Positions 15,918-25,528 of a stretch of DNA of 41,011 nucleotides are shown here, in pieces. The DNA comes from an uncultured Verrucomicrobia subdivision 3 bacterium (lineage in GTDB: Bacteria; Verrucomicrobiota; Verrucomicrobiia; Limisphaerales; UBA11358): assembly GCA_903936645.1 (NCBI GenBank), contig CAIZWI010000372.1, forward strand, positions 1-41,011, read 5' to 3'. A program made the position numbers and the translations under genes. The notes beneath the pieces are model-generated. The model did no database searches and was not told the origin of the DNA. It saw only the letters and a program-made list of their open reading frames with translations. The number at the start of each line of letters is the position of its first letter. The stretch's first letter is position 1.

Positions 15918-18119
15918 ATGAAAAACAAAATCGCAGCCTTACTTCTCCTCGCCGTTCTGGCCTGGACCGCCCCGCGCGCGGCCCGCGCCGACGTGATCTT
16001 TTATGATGGTTTCAACTACCCGAATGGCGAAATCACGAATAATTTTAACAACACGGTTTGGAATGTGTTCAGTGGCAACGGCGTCCACGACAGTCTGGTC
16101 ATCAACCATCAGTTGCAGGTCAGCACCACGGGGAACACCATTGCGGGTGCCAGCCGCGCAGATGACTTTGGCCGCTATTTCTCGCTGACCAACAATAGCC
16201 CTTACACCAACGGTGTCCAAGCGTTGTACGCCAGCTTCACGGTGATTTGCACCAATCTGCCTAATGGTCCCGGCAGCTATTTTGCCTCCTTTTATTCCTC
16301 CTCCAGCGGCTACAGTGGCCGCATTTTTGCCCAGACCAACACCACCACTTTGCCCAACACCTGGCGGTTGGGGATCGCCGGCAATACCACGAGTGATCAA
16401 GTTTACCCGGTGGACCTCGCCCTGAACACGGCCTATCAAGTGGTCGTGGAAATGGATCCTGGTGTGGTTGCCCCCGGGGTTTTTGCTGCGGCCTCCATTT
16501 GGGTGAATCCGATTAGCACCACCCAGACCGGCTATGCGCCGGTGGACCCGGTCACCAGCTCGAAGGACTCCCTGGGCTTTGCCACCACCAAGGCTTTCAA
16601 CCAATTTGCTTTCCGCCAGGCTAGCAGCTTCGGCAACGGCTTCTGGCTGGTCACCAATTTGTGCGTGGCCACCACCTTTGCCGAGGCGGCCACCAACGTT
16701 TGGGCCACGAATGCCGTCGCCCCGGTCATTGTTTATCAGCCGGTGGGTACGACGAATTATGTGGGGGTTTCCTCTGTTTCTTTGTCCGCCGTGGCCAATG
16801 GTCAGGGTCTTCCCAGCCTCACCTACACCTGGCGTAAGAATGGCGTGGCGGTAACCAATCCGAATGGCAATTCCAGCACTCTCACGCTTAACAGCCCCGC
16901 AGTGGGTGACAGTGGCAATTATACCTTGGTGGCCACCACCCCTTATGGCTTGTCCGCCACCAGTGCGGTAGCCAAAGTTTCCATCAGTGTGGCCCCCGTG
17001 CCCCCGACCATCACCAGCCAGCCGGCCACCAACACCCTCATTTATGCCGGTCAAAATGTGGTTTTCTCGGTCGCCGCCATTGGGCCGGGCACCATTACTT
17101 ACCAATGGAATTCCAATAACGTCCCGATTCTGGGGGCCAACGGTACGTCGCTCGAATTGGACAGTGCGGCCACCAATTTCTCGGCCAAGTATACCGTGGG
17201 CGTGACCAACGAGTACGGTGGCGTCTTGAGCTCCAATCTCTACTTGCAAGTCGTGAATCCGCCGGTCGTTTCCATTGGCTATCTGCGTACGTTGGTCGAT
17301 CCCACCACCTACGCGCCCACCAACGTTCCCCCGAACATTCCTTACCAGGTCACCGGTATTATCACCACCTATACGAATATTACCTCGGGTAACACGGCCT
17401 CCTATTACTTGCAGGATGGCACCGGCGGTATCAACATCTTCGCCACGTTTGGTTCCACCTTCCGTCCGGCACTGGGCGATGTGGTTACCTTCACCGGGGT
17501 GCTTTCCTCCTTCAGCAGCGGCACCGAATTGTATGCCGACTCGTTTGCTTCTGACGCGGCGTCCCCTTATCCCTATACGTCCTACTCGGTCCTGAGCAAC
17601 AATATCGCTGCTCTGCCGGCGCCCGTCGTCATTCCGTTTTCCATCACGAACAATGCCAACTATGTCAACTATACCCTGGGCGCCTCCTTGGTAAAATTGA
17701 CCAATGTCTTCTTTGGCACCAATGCCGGCAACACCATCTCCTCCACGGCCAATCAGAACATCACCGTCACCAATAGTGCCGGCCAGACGTTCGGCCTGAG
17801 TTTCTTCTATTACGATCTCGATACCGCCGGCCAGACCTTGCCCGCCTTCGCCACCTCCGTCACCGGGGTGCTCTACGGCAGCAATCCCAAATTCACGCTC
17901 GCCGTGACCCGGTTCTCCGACATCGTATCACCCGTGCCGGTCATTCCGCTCACGCTCGACACCACCACCGGGGTGCCCATCCTGAGTTGGACGGATTCCG
18001 CCTATGTGCTGGCCACCTCCACGAATGTTTCCGGCCCCTACGTGCCGGTGGATGGTGCCACCAGTCCGTATACAATTCCCACGACCAATTCCCTTGGCTT
18101 CTATATCCTGACCAAGTAA
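15918..18119 (+). CDS. secreted LamG-like/Ig-like/OB-fold multidomain protein
   Basis: signal peptide 'MKNKIAALLLLAVLAWTAPRAARA'; two Ig-like repeats ('YTWRKNGVAV...GNYTLVATTPYG', 'YQWNSNNVPILG...YTVGVTNEYG'); OB-fold-like 'YQVTGIITTYTNI...YYLQDGTGGINIF...GDVVTFTGVL'. Confidence 0.8.
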   Translation: MKNKIAALLLLAVLAWTAPRAARADVIFYDGFNYPNGEITNNFNNTVWNVFSGNGVHDSLVINHQLQVSTTGNTIAGASRADDFGRYFSLTNNSPYTNGVQALYASFTVICTNLPNGPGSYFASFYSSSSGYSGRIFAQTNTTTLPNTWRLGIAGNTTSDQVYPVDLALNTAYQVVVEMDPGVVAPGVFAAASIWVNPISTTQTGYAPVDPVTSSKDSLGFATTKAFNQFAFRQASSFGNGFWLVTNLCVATTFAEAATNVWATNAVAPVIVYQPVGTTNYVGVSSVSLSAVANGQGLPSLTYTWRKNGVAVTNPNGNSSTLTLNSPAVGDSGNYTLVATTPYGLSATSAVAKVSISVAPVPPTITSQPATNTLIYAGQNVVFSVAAIGPGTITYQWNSNNVPILGANGTSLELDSAATNFSAKYTVGVTNEYGGVLSSNLYLQVVNPPVVSIGYLRTLVDPTTYAPTNVPPNIPYQVTGIITTYTNITSGNTASYYLQDGTGGINIFATFGSTFRPALGDVVTFTGVLSSFSSGTELYADSFASDAASPYPYTSYSVLSNNIAALPAPVVIPFSITNNANYVNYTLGASLVKLTNVFFGTNAGNTISSTANQNITVTNSAGQTFGLSFFYYDLDTAGQTLPAFATSVTGVLYGSNPKFTLAVTRFSDIVSPVPVIPLTLDTTTGVPILSWTDSAYVLATSTNVSGPYVPVDGATSPYTIPTTNSLGFYILTK

Positions 18120-18139
18120 CGAAAGTGGTTTAGTTTCTA

Positions 18140-18166
18140 GGGCGGCCAGCGATGGCCGCCCTTTTT
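18140..18166 (+). terminator. intrinsic terminator
   Basis: GGGCGGCCA-GCGA-TGGCCGCCC then TTTTT, 20 nt after the stop at 18119. Confidence 0.9.
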
Positions 18167-18308
18167 GTTTTTGGTGGCTAGTGCCGCCAGTTGCCCGGCG
18201 CGCGACCCCGCTCTGCGGGGTCGCCTCAACTCGCCCTCGCCACCAGCCTCCAGTTTACTGAACCCAGGCAGCCCGGCGACCGTGCCACAACTTGCCCGTC
18301 GCAATTGG

Positions 18309-20657
18309 TTATTCCGTCCGCCAGGGTTGGGCGTGTTGGAATCGTTCCAGCATTTTTGGCATGTCCGCATCGCCCGTCCCGGTTTTGGCAGCCCGGCCGA
18401 GGGCCGCCTGAAGTTGTTGGATTGCCGCCGGGTAATCCCCCGTTTCCGCCAAGGCCGCCGCCAGGATTTTTAATTTGTCCGCGTCCTGGTGCCCGGTCAA
18501 TTCACCGGCGCGGGCCGCCATCGCCAGGGCTTGGGTGCCGTTGCGAAACTCAGGATTCGGCGAAGTGGCCAGTATCCACGCCAGGCCGGCCAGCGCGTCC
18601 GCATCATCCGCCCGCAAGAGCAGGGCGGCGGCGTACTGGGCCATGGCTTCATGTGTCCGCCCCAAATGCGCCAGGGCCCGCGCATATTCCGCATGCCCGC
18701 GCGGATCGGTGGTCGCCGGTCGAACAGTCTGGCCAAACAGGTCCGCGGCCTCCCCCCATTGGCCAAGCTGGTTGTCGGCCAGGGCGAGGTTGAATTGGGT
18801 TTCGCTGTTCGTGGCGTTGAGTTGCCAGGCCTGACGCAGTTCACCGGCCCCGGCGGTCACCGCGCCTTCTTGTAATAGCAGAATGCCCAGGTTGTTGTGG
18901 GCGATGGCCAGCTTCGGATTGATGGCCAGGGCGGCGCGATAATGCTCGGCGGCCTCCTTGCGGCGGCCCAGGGTGTGCAAAATGCGCGCAAGGTTGTTGT
19001 GCGTTACCGCCGAATCGGGGTTCAACTTCAGGGCGGTCGCATAGTGCGCCATGGCCGCGTCGTACTGTTGCTGCCGCCCCAGCACCATGCCCAGGAAAAT
19101 GTGGGTTTGTTCCTGCATGGGTTTGAACCAGAGGGCCTGCTGGTACTCCGCCACCGCTTCATCAAGCTTGCCTTGCTGTTCCCGGGCGTTACCGAGAAAG
19201 AAATGGGCCTCGGGAAAAGTGGGCTTGAGGCGCAGGGCCGTTTGGTAATCCGCGATGGCCTCCTCCAGTTTCCCCGCTTGTGCCAGTTGGCTGCCCAGCA
19301 CCGTGATGGCCATGTAGTTGTCCCGGGTGACGGCAAAGGTGTGGGCAAACAACGATTGAGTATCCTGCCAGTAACTTAATTGCCGGGTGGTGAGCACCAG
19401 CAGCGACGTCGCGGTCGCGGCTCCCAGTGCCATTAAAATACGCCGTTGCCGGACCAGTTCTGCCGCCGTCCAGACCACTGCCCAAAACACGCCGATCAGC
19501 GGGAGGTACGTATAGCGATCCGCCCAGGCTTGATCACCCACTTGCACCAGGCCAATCACCGGCACCAGGGTGCCAAGATACCACAGCCAGCCAACCAGGA
19601 CAAAGGGCCGGGATTGCCTGCCGCTCATGGCCAGCACCGTGATCAGTCCCAGTACCAGGCCGGCCATCACCAGCGTGGCGGCGGGCAGCGCCACTTCATA
19701 AGGATAATACACCCCCAGGCCGGCCGGCCAAAACGTGGCGGCGAGATAATGCGCATAGGCGGCCGTCACATGGGCCAGGCGCTCGGTGACCGGCAAGCCG
19801 GCGGTGGAGACAATGGCCTCCTGCTGGGCTTGCATCGTCAGGTAACAGGCCCCGGCACTCAGAACGAAGAAGGGAAGTTTTTCCCAAACTAAACCTGGCC
19901 ACCGTGACCACCCGTTGCTCCGCTCTGCTTGCTTCGTCGTCGGGCACTCGCTCTTCAGCCGTTCTGATTGCCCCCGTTGGGTGGAGGCTTCCCCTGGCCG
20001 GTTGGCCCCGGCGGCCGCCCCGGTGCGGCCCAAGGGCCAGTAATCCAGCAGCAAGAGGACAAACGGCAGGGTCACCGCCATGGGCTTGCTCATCAGGGCC
20101 AGCCCAAATGCCAGCAGACTCAGTCCATAATAGACTTTGGACCGTGGACTTGGGACCTGGGACGCTGCCACATACCGGCCATACCCCAGCAGGGTCAGCA
20201 TCCAGAAAAAAGCGCACAAGACATCCTTGCGTTCCGCCACCCAGGCGACCGATTCCACGTGCAGCGGATGCCAGGCGAACAACGCCGCCACGGCCGCACT
20301 CCGCCAGAGCGCCCCCGTCCATTGATTCAGTACGATAAAAAGGAGGACGGTGCTGGCGGTGTGTAAAAACAGGCTGGTCAGATGATGGCCCCCCGCATGC
20401 GCCCCAAACAGCTGGCAATCCAGCATGTGCGACAGCCACGCCAGCGGATGCCAGTTGCCGGCATGATAACCAAACGCCCAGCCCAGTCCGGCCCAGGTCA
20501 AACCCGACTGCACCCGCGGATTTTCCGTGACATACTGCTGGTCGTCATATTGCACAAAATCATGCCAGCCGGCGGGCAAATAAAGCGCCAGCGTGACCAG
20601 GGCCAGTCCCAGGGCCAGCCCGGCTTTGACCGGAAAGCGGAGAGGTTGCAATGTCAT
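18309..20657 (-). CDS. polytopic membrane glycosyltransferase-like protein with C-terminal TPR repeats (TMTC/O-mannosyltransferase-like)
   Basis: 'LYLPAGWHDFVQYDDQQYVTENPRVQSGLTW', 'NWHPLAWLSHMLDCQLFG', 'WHPLHVESVAWVAERKDVLCAFFW', then serial TPRs. Confidence 0.88.
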   Translation of the reverse strand: MTLQPLRFPVKAGLALGLALVTLALYLPAGWHDFVQYDDQQYVTENPRVQSGLTWAGLGWAFGYHAGNWHPLAWLSHMLDCQLFGAHAGGHHLTSLFLHTASTVLLFIVLNQWTGALWRSAAVAALFAWHPLHVESVAWVAERKDVLCAFFWMLTLLGYGRYVAASQVPSPRSKVYYGLSLLAFGLALMSKPMAVTLPFVLLLLDYWPLGRTGAAAGANRPGEASTQRGQSERLKSECPTTKQAERSNGWSRWPGLVWEKLPFFVLSAGACYLTMQAQQEAIVSTAGLPVTERLAHVTAAYAHYLAATFWPAGLGVYYPYEVALPAATLVMAGLVLGLITVLAMSGRQSRPFVLVGWLWYLGTLVPVIGLVQVGDQAWADRYTYLPLIGVFWAVVWTAAELVRQRRILMALGAATATSLLVLTTRQLSYWQDTQSLFAHTFAVTRDNYMAITVLGSQLAQAGKLEEAIADYQTALRLKPTFPEAHFFLGNAREQQGKLDEAVAEYQQALWFKPMQEQTHIFLGMVLGRQQQYDAAMAHYATALKLNPDSAVTHNNLARILHTLGRRKEAAEHYRAALAINPKLAIAHNNLGILLLQEGAVTAGAGELRQAWQLNATNSETQFNLALADNQLGQWGEAADLFGQTVRPATTDPRGHAEYARALAHLGRTHEAMAQYAAALLLRADDADALAGLAWILATSPNPEFRNGTQALAMAARAGELTGHQDADKLKILAAALAETGDYPAAIQQLQAALGRAAKTGTGDADMPKMLERFQHAQPWRTE

Positions 20658-20790
20658 GGCAAAGGTATGATGCGGAACCTCGTCGCCGATGCAAAGCATT
20701 ACCCGATGCGCGCCGGATTTTTGGCGTTTAAACCTGATTTTTCGGGGGTAAAAGTACCTTGTCCCTGGGGAGAATTCCGTTGGAAATGCC

Positions 20791-20818
20791 TTGCATTTTC
20801 CCGCCTCCAAACTATGCT
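20791..20818 (+). promoter_or_regulatory. possible promoter for pseudopilin gene
   Basis: TTGCAT-N16-TATGCT, 52 bp upstream of ATG at 20871. Confidence 0.35.
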
Positions 20819-20870
20819 TTAAATCTAGTTAGGGGAAGACTGATCCTGCGGGTTGTCAAACCACCATAAA

Positions 20871-21800
20871 ATGAAAAGTCCTGGTTCCAAAATTCGTTCG
20901 CAAAGCCAGTCCCTGGCGGGTTTTACGTTGATTGAATTGCTGGTGGTCATCGCCATCATCGCCATTCTGGCGGCCATGCTGTTGCCGGCCCTTTCCAAGG
21001 CGAAAGCCAAAGCCCAAACGACCAGTTGCCTCTCCAATCTTCGGCAATGGGGATTGGCGGAACAAATTTACGCCGCCGATAATGGGGATTTCATTCCCCG
21101 TGATGGCACTGCCCAGTCCTCGGGACAATATGCCTGTGATGCCATCGGAAATATTTCGGCCGCCCCGGACTATCAGGGTAGTCCTTATGATAAAGTAGCC
21201 TGGTTCAATGCCCTGCCGCTTCAGGCCGGTGACAAACCATTGTCTTATTATTACGACAAGCCCGGCGGCTTTGTCACCAAGTACCCCCTCCCGGGAGGAG
21301 ACTTTGGTAAATTGTGGTGTTGCCCCTCCGCCGAGGCGACTCCGGCAGATATTAACGGATCAAGTGGCTTTGGCTCCACCTGTGCTGCCGGCGGTCCGCA
21401 ATTCGGTGTTTTTTGCTATGTGATGGATTTGGATTTGAAGCTGAAAGCCGACATCGTGGCCCATTCCGTCATTGGTAACAGCTTTACCTATCCTAACATG
21501 CCCAAACTCACCTCGATTCGTCATCCGACCTATCAGGTGTTGTTGACCGAGCAGGCTTTTAGTCCTAATGTCGAAAAGTACACCTCTGACCCAACGCGCA
21601 ATGGCATCCTGCCAGCCCAACGCTGGAATGCCTTTACCAAACGTCATAATAGCGGCGGCAACATCGTATTCATCGACGGTCATTCCCAATGGTACAAATG
21701 GAGTTATGTCTACAATCCGGCCGCTCTGACGACACCGAGCATCCGCGTCGAACTATTCAATCCGGATATCTGGTGGAATCCTAACCGCGACATACCTTGA
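20871..21800 (+). CDS. prepilin-type N-terminal methylation/DUF1559-type (H-X9-DG) protein
   Basis: '[47 protein letters not shown]', '[12 protein letters not shown]'. Confidence 0.93.
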   Translation: MKSPGSKIRSQSQSLAGFTLIELLVVIAIIAILAAMLLPALSKAKAKAQTTSCLSNLRQWGLAEQIYAADNGDFIPRDGTAQSSGQYACDAIGNISAAPDYQGSPYDKVAWFNALPLQAGDKPLSYYYDKPGGFVTKYPLPGGDFGKLWCCPSAEATPADINGSSGFGSTCAAGGPQFGVFCYVMDLDLKLKADIVAHSVIGNSFTYPNMPKLTSIRHPTYQVLLTEQAFSPNVEKYTSDPTRNGILPAQRWNAFTKRHNSGGNIVFIDGHSQWYKWSYVYNPAALTTPSIRVELFNPDIWWNPNRDIP

Positions 21801-21871
21801 CGCCACCTTCCATTCATTACCCTTTGAAAATCTCCCACTCTTACATACCGGCTTCCCCGCTACGCCGAACC

Positions 21872-22633
21872 ATGGCTCGCCCGCCCGTTCCCGCGTTTAC
21901 GCTGATTGAATTGTTGGTGGTTATTGCCATCATTGCGATTCTCGCCGCGATGCTCCTGCCCGCCCTCGCCTCTGCCAAGCAAAAGGCGCAAAGCATTGTT
22001 TGCCTCAACAACATGAAGCAATGGGGACTGGCCTTCAAAATCTACTGCGATGATAACAAGGACACGGTGCCTTCCGAGGGCAACGCCGGGGCCTCCATTA
22101 ATGATCCAGTCAATTTTAACGCCTGGTACAACGTGGTTCCCCCCACCCTGGGCTTGCGGTCCCTGATGCAACTCTATTACGCGACCAACCCGCCGGTCCC
22201 GGCTTCCAAATCGATTTTCTCGTGTCCCTCCACGCCCCCGCCCGATGCCACCTATGCCAATCCGCCCACCTTTGTTAAGGCGGTGTTTATGTATGGCGAA
22301 AACAACCGTATTTGTATCAATCAAGCCAGTTTGTCCAGCGGGGTATCCCAGACCAAAGTGTCCAACATTCCCAAGCCCACGGACACCATTTTCATCGCCG
22401 AGCAGGATGTGAACACGGCCTCCAGCCCCTCCCAATCCGGAACCACCGGCTTTTACGCCGTCGCCCGCCATAGTCACAACAAGTTGGGCAACTTCTCCAT
22501 GTGCGACGGCAGTTTTCGTTCCGCGCGCACCAACGATTTCATGCGCTCCTCCGCCGAGGCAAACAGTTCCGCCGCCGAGTGGGCCCAGACCCGCCCGATG
22601 TACTGGTACCCCACTCCCACGACCCCGAATTAA
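21872..22633 (+). CDS. second prepilin-type DUF1559-like (H-X9-DG) protein
   Basis: '[51 protein letters not shown]', '[12 protein letters not shown]'. Confidence 0.93.
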   Translation: MARPPVPAFTLIELLVVIAIIAILAAMLLPALASAKQKAQSIVCLNNMKQWGLAFKIYCDDNKDTVPSEGNAGASINDPVNFNAWYNVVPPTLGLRSLMQLYYATNPPVPASKSIFSCPSTPPPDATYANPPTFVKAVFMYGENNRICINQASLSSGVSQTKVSNIPKPTDTIFIAEQDVNTASSPSQSGTTGFYAVARHSHNKLGNFSMCDGSFRSARTNDFMRSSAEANSSAAEWAQTRPMYWYPTPTTPN

Positions 22634-22640
22634 GCCTCGG

Positions 22641-23474
22641 TTAAACCTCCTTCACCACGCCCCAATAAACATCCAGGCGCTTGCCGAGATACAGCTTCAC
22701 CGCTTTCACCAGGACCTTGGCCTCCAGCTTCTGGCCGGCCGCCGTCAGGTCCTTGAGTGACATCCCGGGCTGAATCGGAAACGCCCCTTGGGCAATGATC
22801 GGACCTTCATCCAGGCGCATCGACACAAAGTGGGCCGTGACGCCCGCGATTTTCACGCCGCTTTCATGCGCCTGCCGGTAGGCTTGCGGCCCCGGGAAAC
22901 TGGGCAGCAGGGAAGGGTGTATATTAATGATCTTGTTTTTATACCGCCACACGAAGTTGGGCGACAGGATTTTCATGAAGCGGGCCAGCACCACAAAATC
23001 AATCTCGTGCGCTTCCAGCAACCGCAAAGCTTCCTGCTCGGCCGTGTTGCGGTCGGCCCAGTCGACATGGGCAAACGGCAGTTGGTGCTGTTTGGCCCGC
23101 TCCCCAAACGTGGCATAGTTGCCAATGACCAGGGCCGGCTCGGCCTTGAGCCGCGCCGCCAGCAGCGCCTCAAAGCAATGGGTTTCCTTGGTCACCATGA
23201 TGGCAAAGCGCTGGCGCCGGCCGGGCTCCGTGAGCCGCACTTTGATTTCCATGCCCAGGCGTTTGGCCAGGGCCTCCAGCCCCGCCCGCAGCGAGGCTTC
23301 GGAACACTCGGAACGCGCCCAGGAAGCTTGCAAGGTCATGCTGAACTGGCCGCGCGTGACCTGCTCCTCCAGGGCTTCAATGTTGGCGTGTTGCTCAAAC
23401 AGGAAGGCGGTGACCTGCGCAATCACGCCGGTTTTATCCCGGCCGATCACAGTGATGGTGGCAAATAATTTCAT
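22641..23474 (-). CDS. purU: formyltetrahydrofolate deformylase
   Basis: N-terminal ACT domain; 'VVLARFMKILSPNFVWRYKNKIINIHPSLLPSFPGPQAYRQAHESGVKIAGVTAHFV'. Confidence 0.93.
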   Translation of the reverse strand: MKLFATITVIGRDKTGVIAQVTAFLFEQHANIEALEEQVTRGQFSMTLQASWARSECSEASLRAGLEALAKRLGMEIKVRLTEPGRRQRFAIMVTKETHCFEALLAARLKAEPALVIGNYATFGERAKQHQLPFAHVDWADRNTAEQEALRLLEAHEIDFVVLARFMKILSPNFVWRYKNKIINIHPSLLPSFPGPQAYRQAHESGVKIAGVTAHFVSMRLDEGPIIAQGAFPIQPGMSLKDLTAAGQKLEAKVLVKAVKLYLGKRLDVYWGVVKEV

Positions 23475-23735
23475 GGTTCGGTGCCGCTGAGTGTCCGCCC
23501 AAGCTCGCCCATGGGTCAAGCCGGATTCGCGCCCGCCTGTCCCGGGTCAAAAATCCCGCCATAACCGCTCCATCCGGCTGGTTTTAGCGCCACCATTCCG
23601 GGCTTCCGCCCTGAGCCGCTGCCTAAACACCCGCTAAAAACGGCCAATTTAATGATCTTTATCGCTATTTAACAAAAATGCCGGTCGGGCCCTCTCATCG
23701 GAAATTTTTTGCATCCAAACCGGGCGCAAATTGTT

Positions 23736-23741
23736 TATAAT
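23736..23741 (+). promoter_or_regulatory. possible -10 element of the ABC/Gld operon
   Basis: TATAAT 78 bp upstream of the ATG at 23820; no good -35. Confidence 0.3.
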
Positions 23742-23819
23742 CTCGGCCTTGAAGGTTTTTGTTGGCCCGGCCGGTGGTTTTTCGACTACCATGACCCAGC
23801 CTATAGATAATTGCCCGTG

Positions 23820-24773
23820 ATGATCGAAGTGACAGATTTGACGAAGCGCTACGCCGGCCGCACGGCCGTCGCGGGGATCTCCTTTGCCGTGAACCGGGGG
23901 GAAATCGTCGGTTTGTTGGGACCCAACGGCGCGGGTAAAAGCACCACCATGCGCATTCTTTCCACCTTCCTGCCCGCCACCAGCGGCACGGTGCGGGTGG
24001 CCGGGTATGATGTGTTTCACGATTCCGTGGAGGTCCGCCGCCGGATTGGTTTCATGCCCGAGAACAATCCCCTTTATTTGGAAATGCGGGTGCGCGAGTA
24101 CCTGAAGTTTCGCGCCCGGCTCAAAGGCTTGGGCTGGGCCCGCTCCCGCCAGCGCGTGGACACCGTCATGGAGCAATGCGGTTTGACCGATGTCCGCCGG
24201 CGCATCATTGGCCAGCTATCCAAAGGCTACCGCCAGCGCGTGGGGCTGGCCGACGCCTTGGTGCATGACCCCGAACTCATCATTTTGGACGAACCGACCA
24301 TTGGCTTGGACCCCAACCAGATTCGCTCCGTGCGCCAACTGATCAAGAGCCTGGCGGGGAATCACACCGTCCTGATCTCCACCCACATCCTCCCCGAGGC
24401 CGAGATGATGTGCAGCCGCATGCTGATCATGTTTGAGGGGAAAATCCTGGCCGCCGACACCCCGGAAAATTTGCAGCGCCAAATGGCGGGCAACAGCCAG
24501 GTGATTGCCGAAATCGCGGCCCCCGTCGCTGAATTGCAACGAGTCTGGCAGGAAGTACCCGAGATCGAGCAGTATGATATCTCCGCCGCCGAGGGCGAAT
24601 TTTACCGGTGTGCGCTCACCCCCCGGGATGGCCATGACCTGCGCCCCCAGATTTTTGCCCTGACCCGGGAGCACGGCTGGACCTTGCGCGAACTCACCCG
24701 CAGCCGGCATTCGCTCGAGGATATTTACGTCCAGGTCACCCGCCGCAACGAAGAGGACAAGGAAAACGGATGA
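23820..24773 (+). CDS. ABC transporter ATP-binding protein (GldA/ABC-2 type)
   Basis: Walker A 'GPNGAGKST', signature 'LSKGYRQRVGLA', Walker B 'LIILDEPTIGLDP'. Confidence 0.95.
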   Translation: MIEVTDLTKRYAGRTAVAGISFAVNRGEIVGLLGPNGAGKSTTMRILSTFLPATSGTVRVAGYDVFHDSVEVRRRIGFMPENNPLYLEMRVREYLKFRARLKGLGWARSRQRVDTVMEQCGLTDVRRRIIGQLSKGYRQRVGLADALVHDPELIILDEPTIGLDPNQIRSVRQLIKSLAGNHTVLISTHILPEAEMMCSRMLIMFEGKILAADTPENLQRQMAGNSQVIAEIAAPVAELQRVWQEVPEIEQYDISAAEGEFYRCALTPRDGHDLRPQIFALTREHGWTLRELTRSRHSLEDIYVQVTRRNEEDKENG

Positions 24774-25522
24774 GTATTTTTCTCACCCTCGCCCGCCGCG
24801 AACTGGCCGCCTTGTTTCTGTCGGTGACGGGGTACATTATCATCGCGGCGGTGACGCTGCTGATTGGGCTGGGCTTCGTGGTGTTTCTGACCAATCTGGG
24901 CAGTGACCCCACCCTGGTGCCCGTGACCGAGATGTTTTACAGCTCCTATTTTTTCTGGCTGATCCTCCTCGTGGCTGGCCCGGTAATCACCATGCGCTTG
25001 TTTGCGCTGGAAAAATCCTCCGGCACCTACGAGAACCTCATGACCACCCCGGTGAGCGATGTGGAAGTGGTGGCAGCCAAATTTGCCGCGGCCCTCGTTT
25101 TTTACCTGATCATGTGGCTGCCGTTGCTCGCCTGCCTGGGGGTGGTGAGCCGGTTCACCCAGCAACCCGGGGCCCTGGACCCCGGCGCGATTGGCGGCAC
25201 CTATCTGGGTATCTTCTTGGTGGGCGCGCTGTTTTTGTCCCTCGGCTGCTTCGCCTCGGCTATTTCCCGCACCCAGATGGGCGCCGCGATGATTGCCTTT
25301 GTGTTGGGGGTGGCCTTCTTTTCACTGGGCTTTTTGGCCAGCGCCCTGCCGGCCACGGCGCAATGGCAGTCGAATTTTTTATCCTACTTTGGCGTCTTCG
25401 GGCAAATGCGGGATTTTGCCCGGGGGGTGGTGGACACGCGGGCAGTGATCTTTTACGTGAGTCTCACGCTGTTTTTTTTATTCCTGACCCTGCGCGCCGT
25501 GGAAAGCCGGCGCTGGAAGTAA
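24770..25522 (+). CDS. ABC-2 type permease (GldF-like)
   Basis: polytopic; ATGA overlap with ATPase; 'MRLFALEKSSGTYENLMTTPVSDVEVVAAKFAAAL'. Confidence 0.92.
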   Translation: MSIFLTLARRELAALFLSVTGYIIIAAVTLLIGLGFVVFLTNLGSDPTLVPVTEMFYSSYFFWLILLVAGPVITMRLFALEKSSGTYENLMTTPVSDVEVVAAKFAAALVFYLIMWLPLLACLGVVSRFTQQPGALDPGAIGGTYLGIFLVGALFLSLGCFASAISRTQMGAAMIAFVLGVAFFSLGFLASALPATAQWQSNFLSYFGVFGQMRDFARGVVDTRAVIFYVSLTLFFLFLTLRAVESRRWK

Positions 25523-25528
25523 CATCCC

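Noticed and set aside
15939-17249. 436-aa minus-strand ORF opposite the Ig-like protein
   Set aside because: Gly/His/Arg-rich mirror of the Asn/Thr/Pro-rich sense protein; no signal peptide or domain.
22634-22640. Possible terminator between the convergent pseudopilin and purU genes
   Set aside because: Only 7 bp separates the stops; no hairpin with T run seen.
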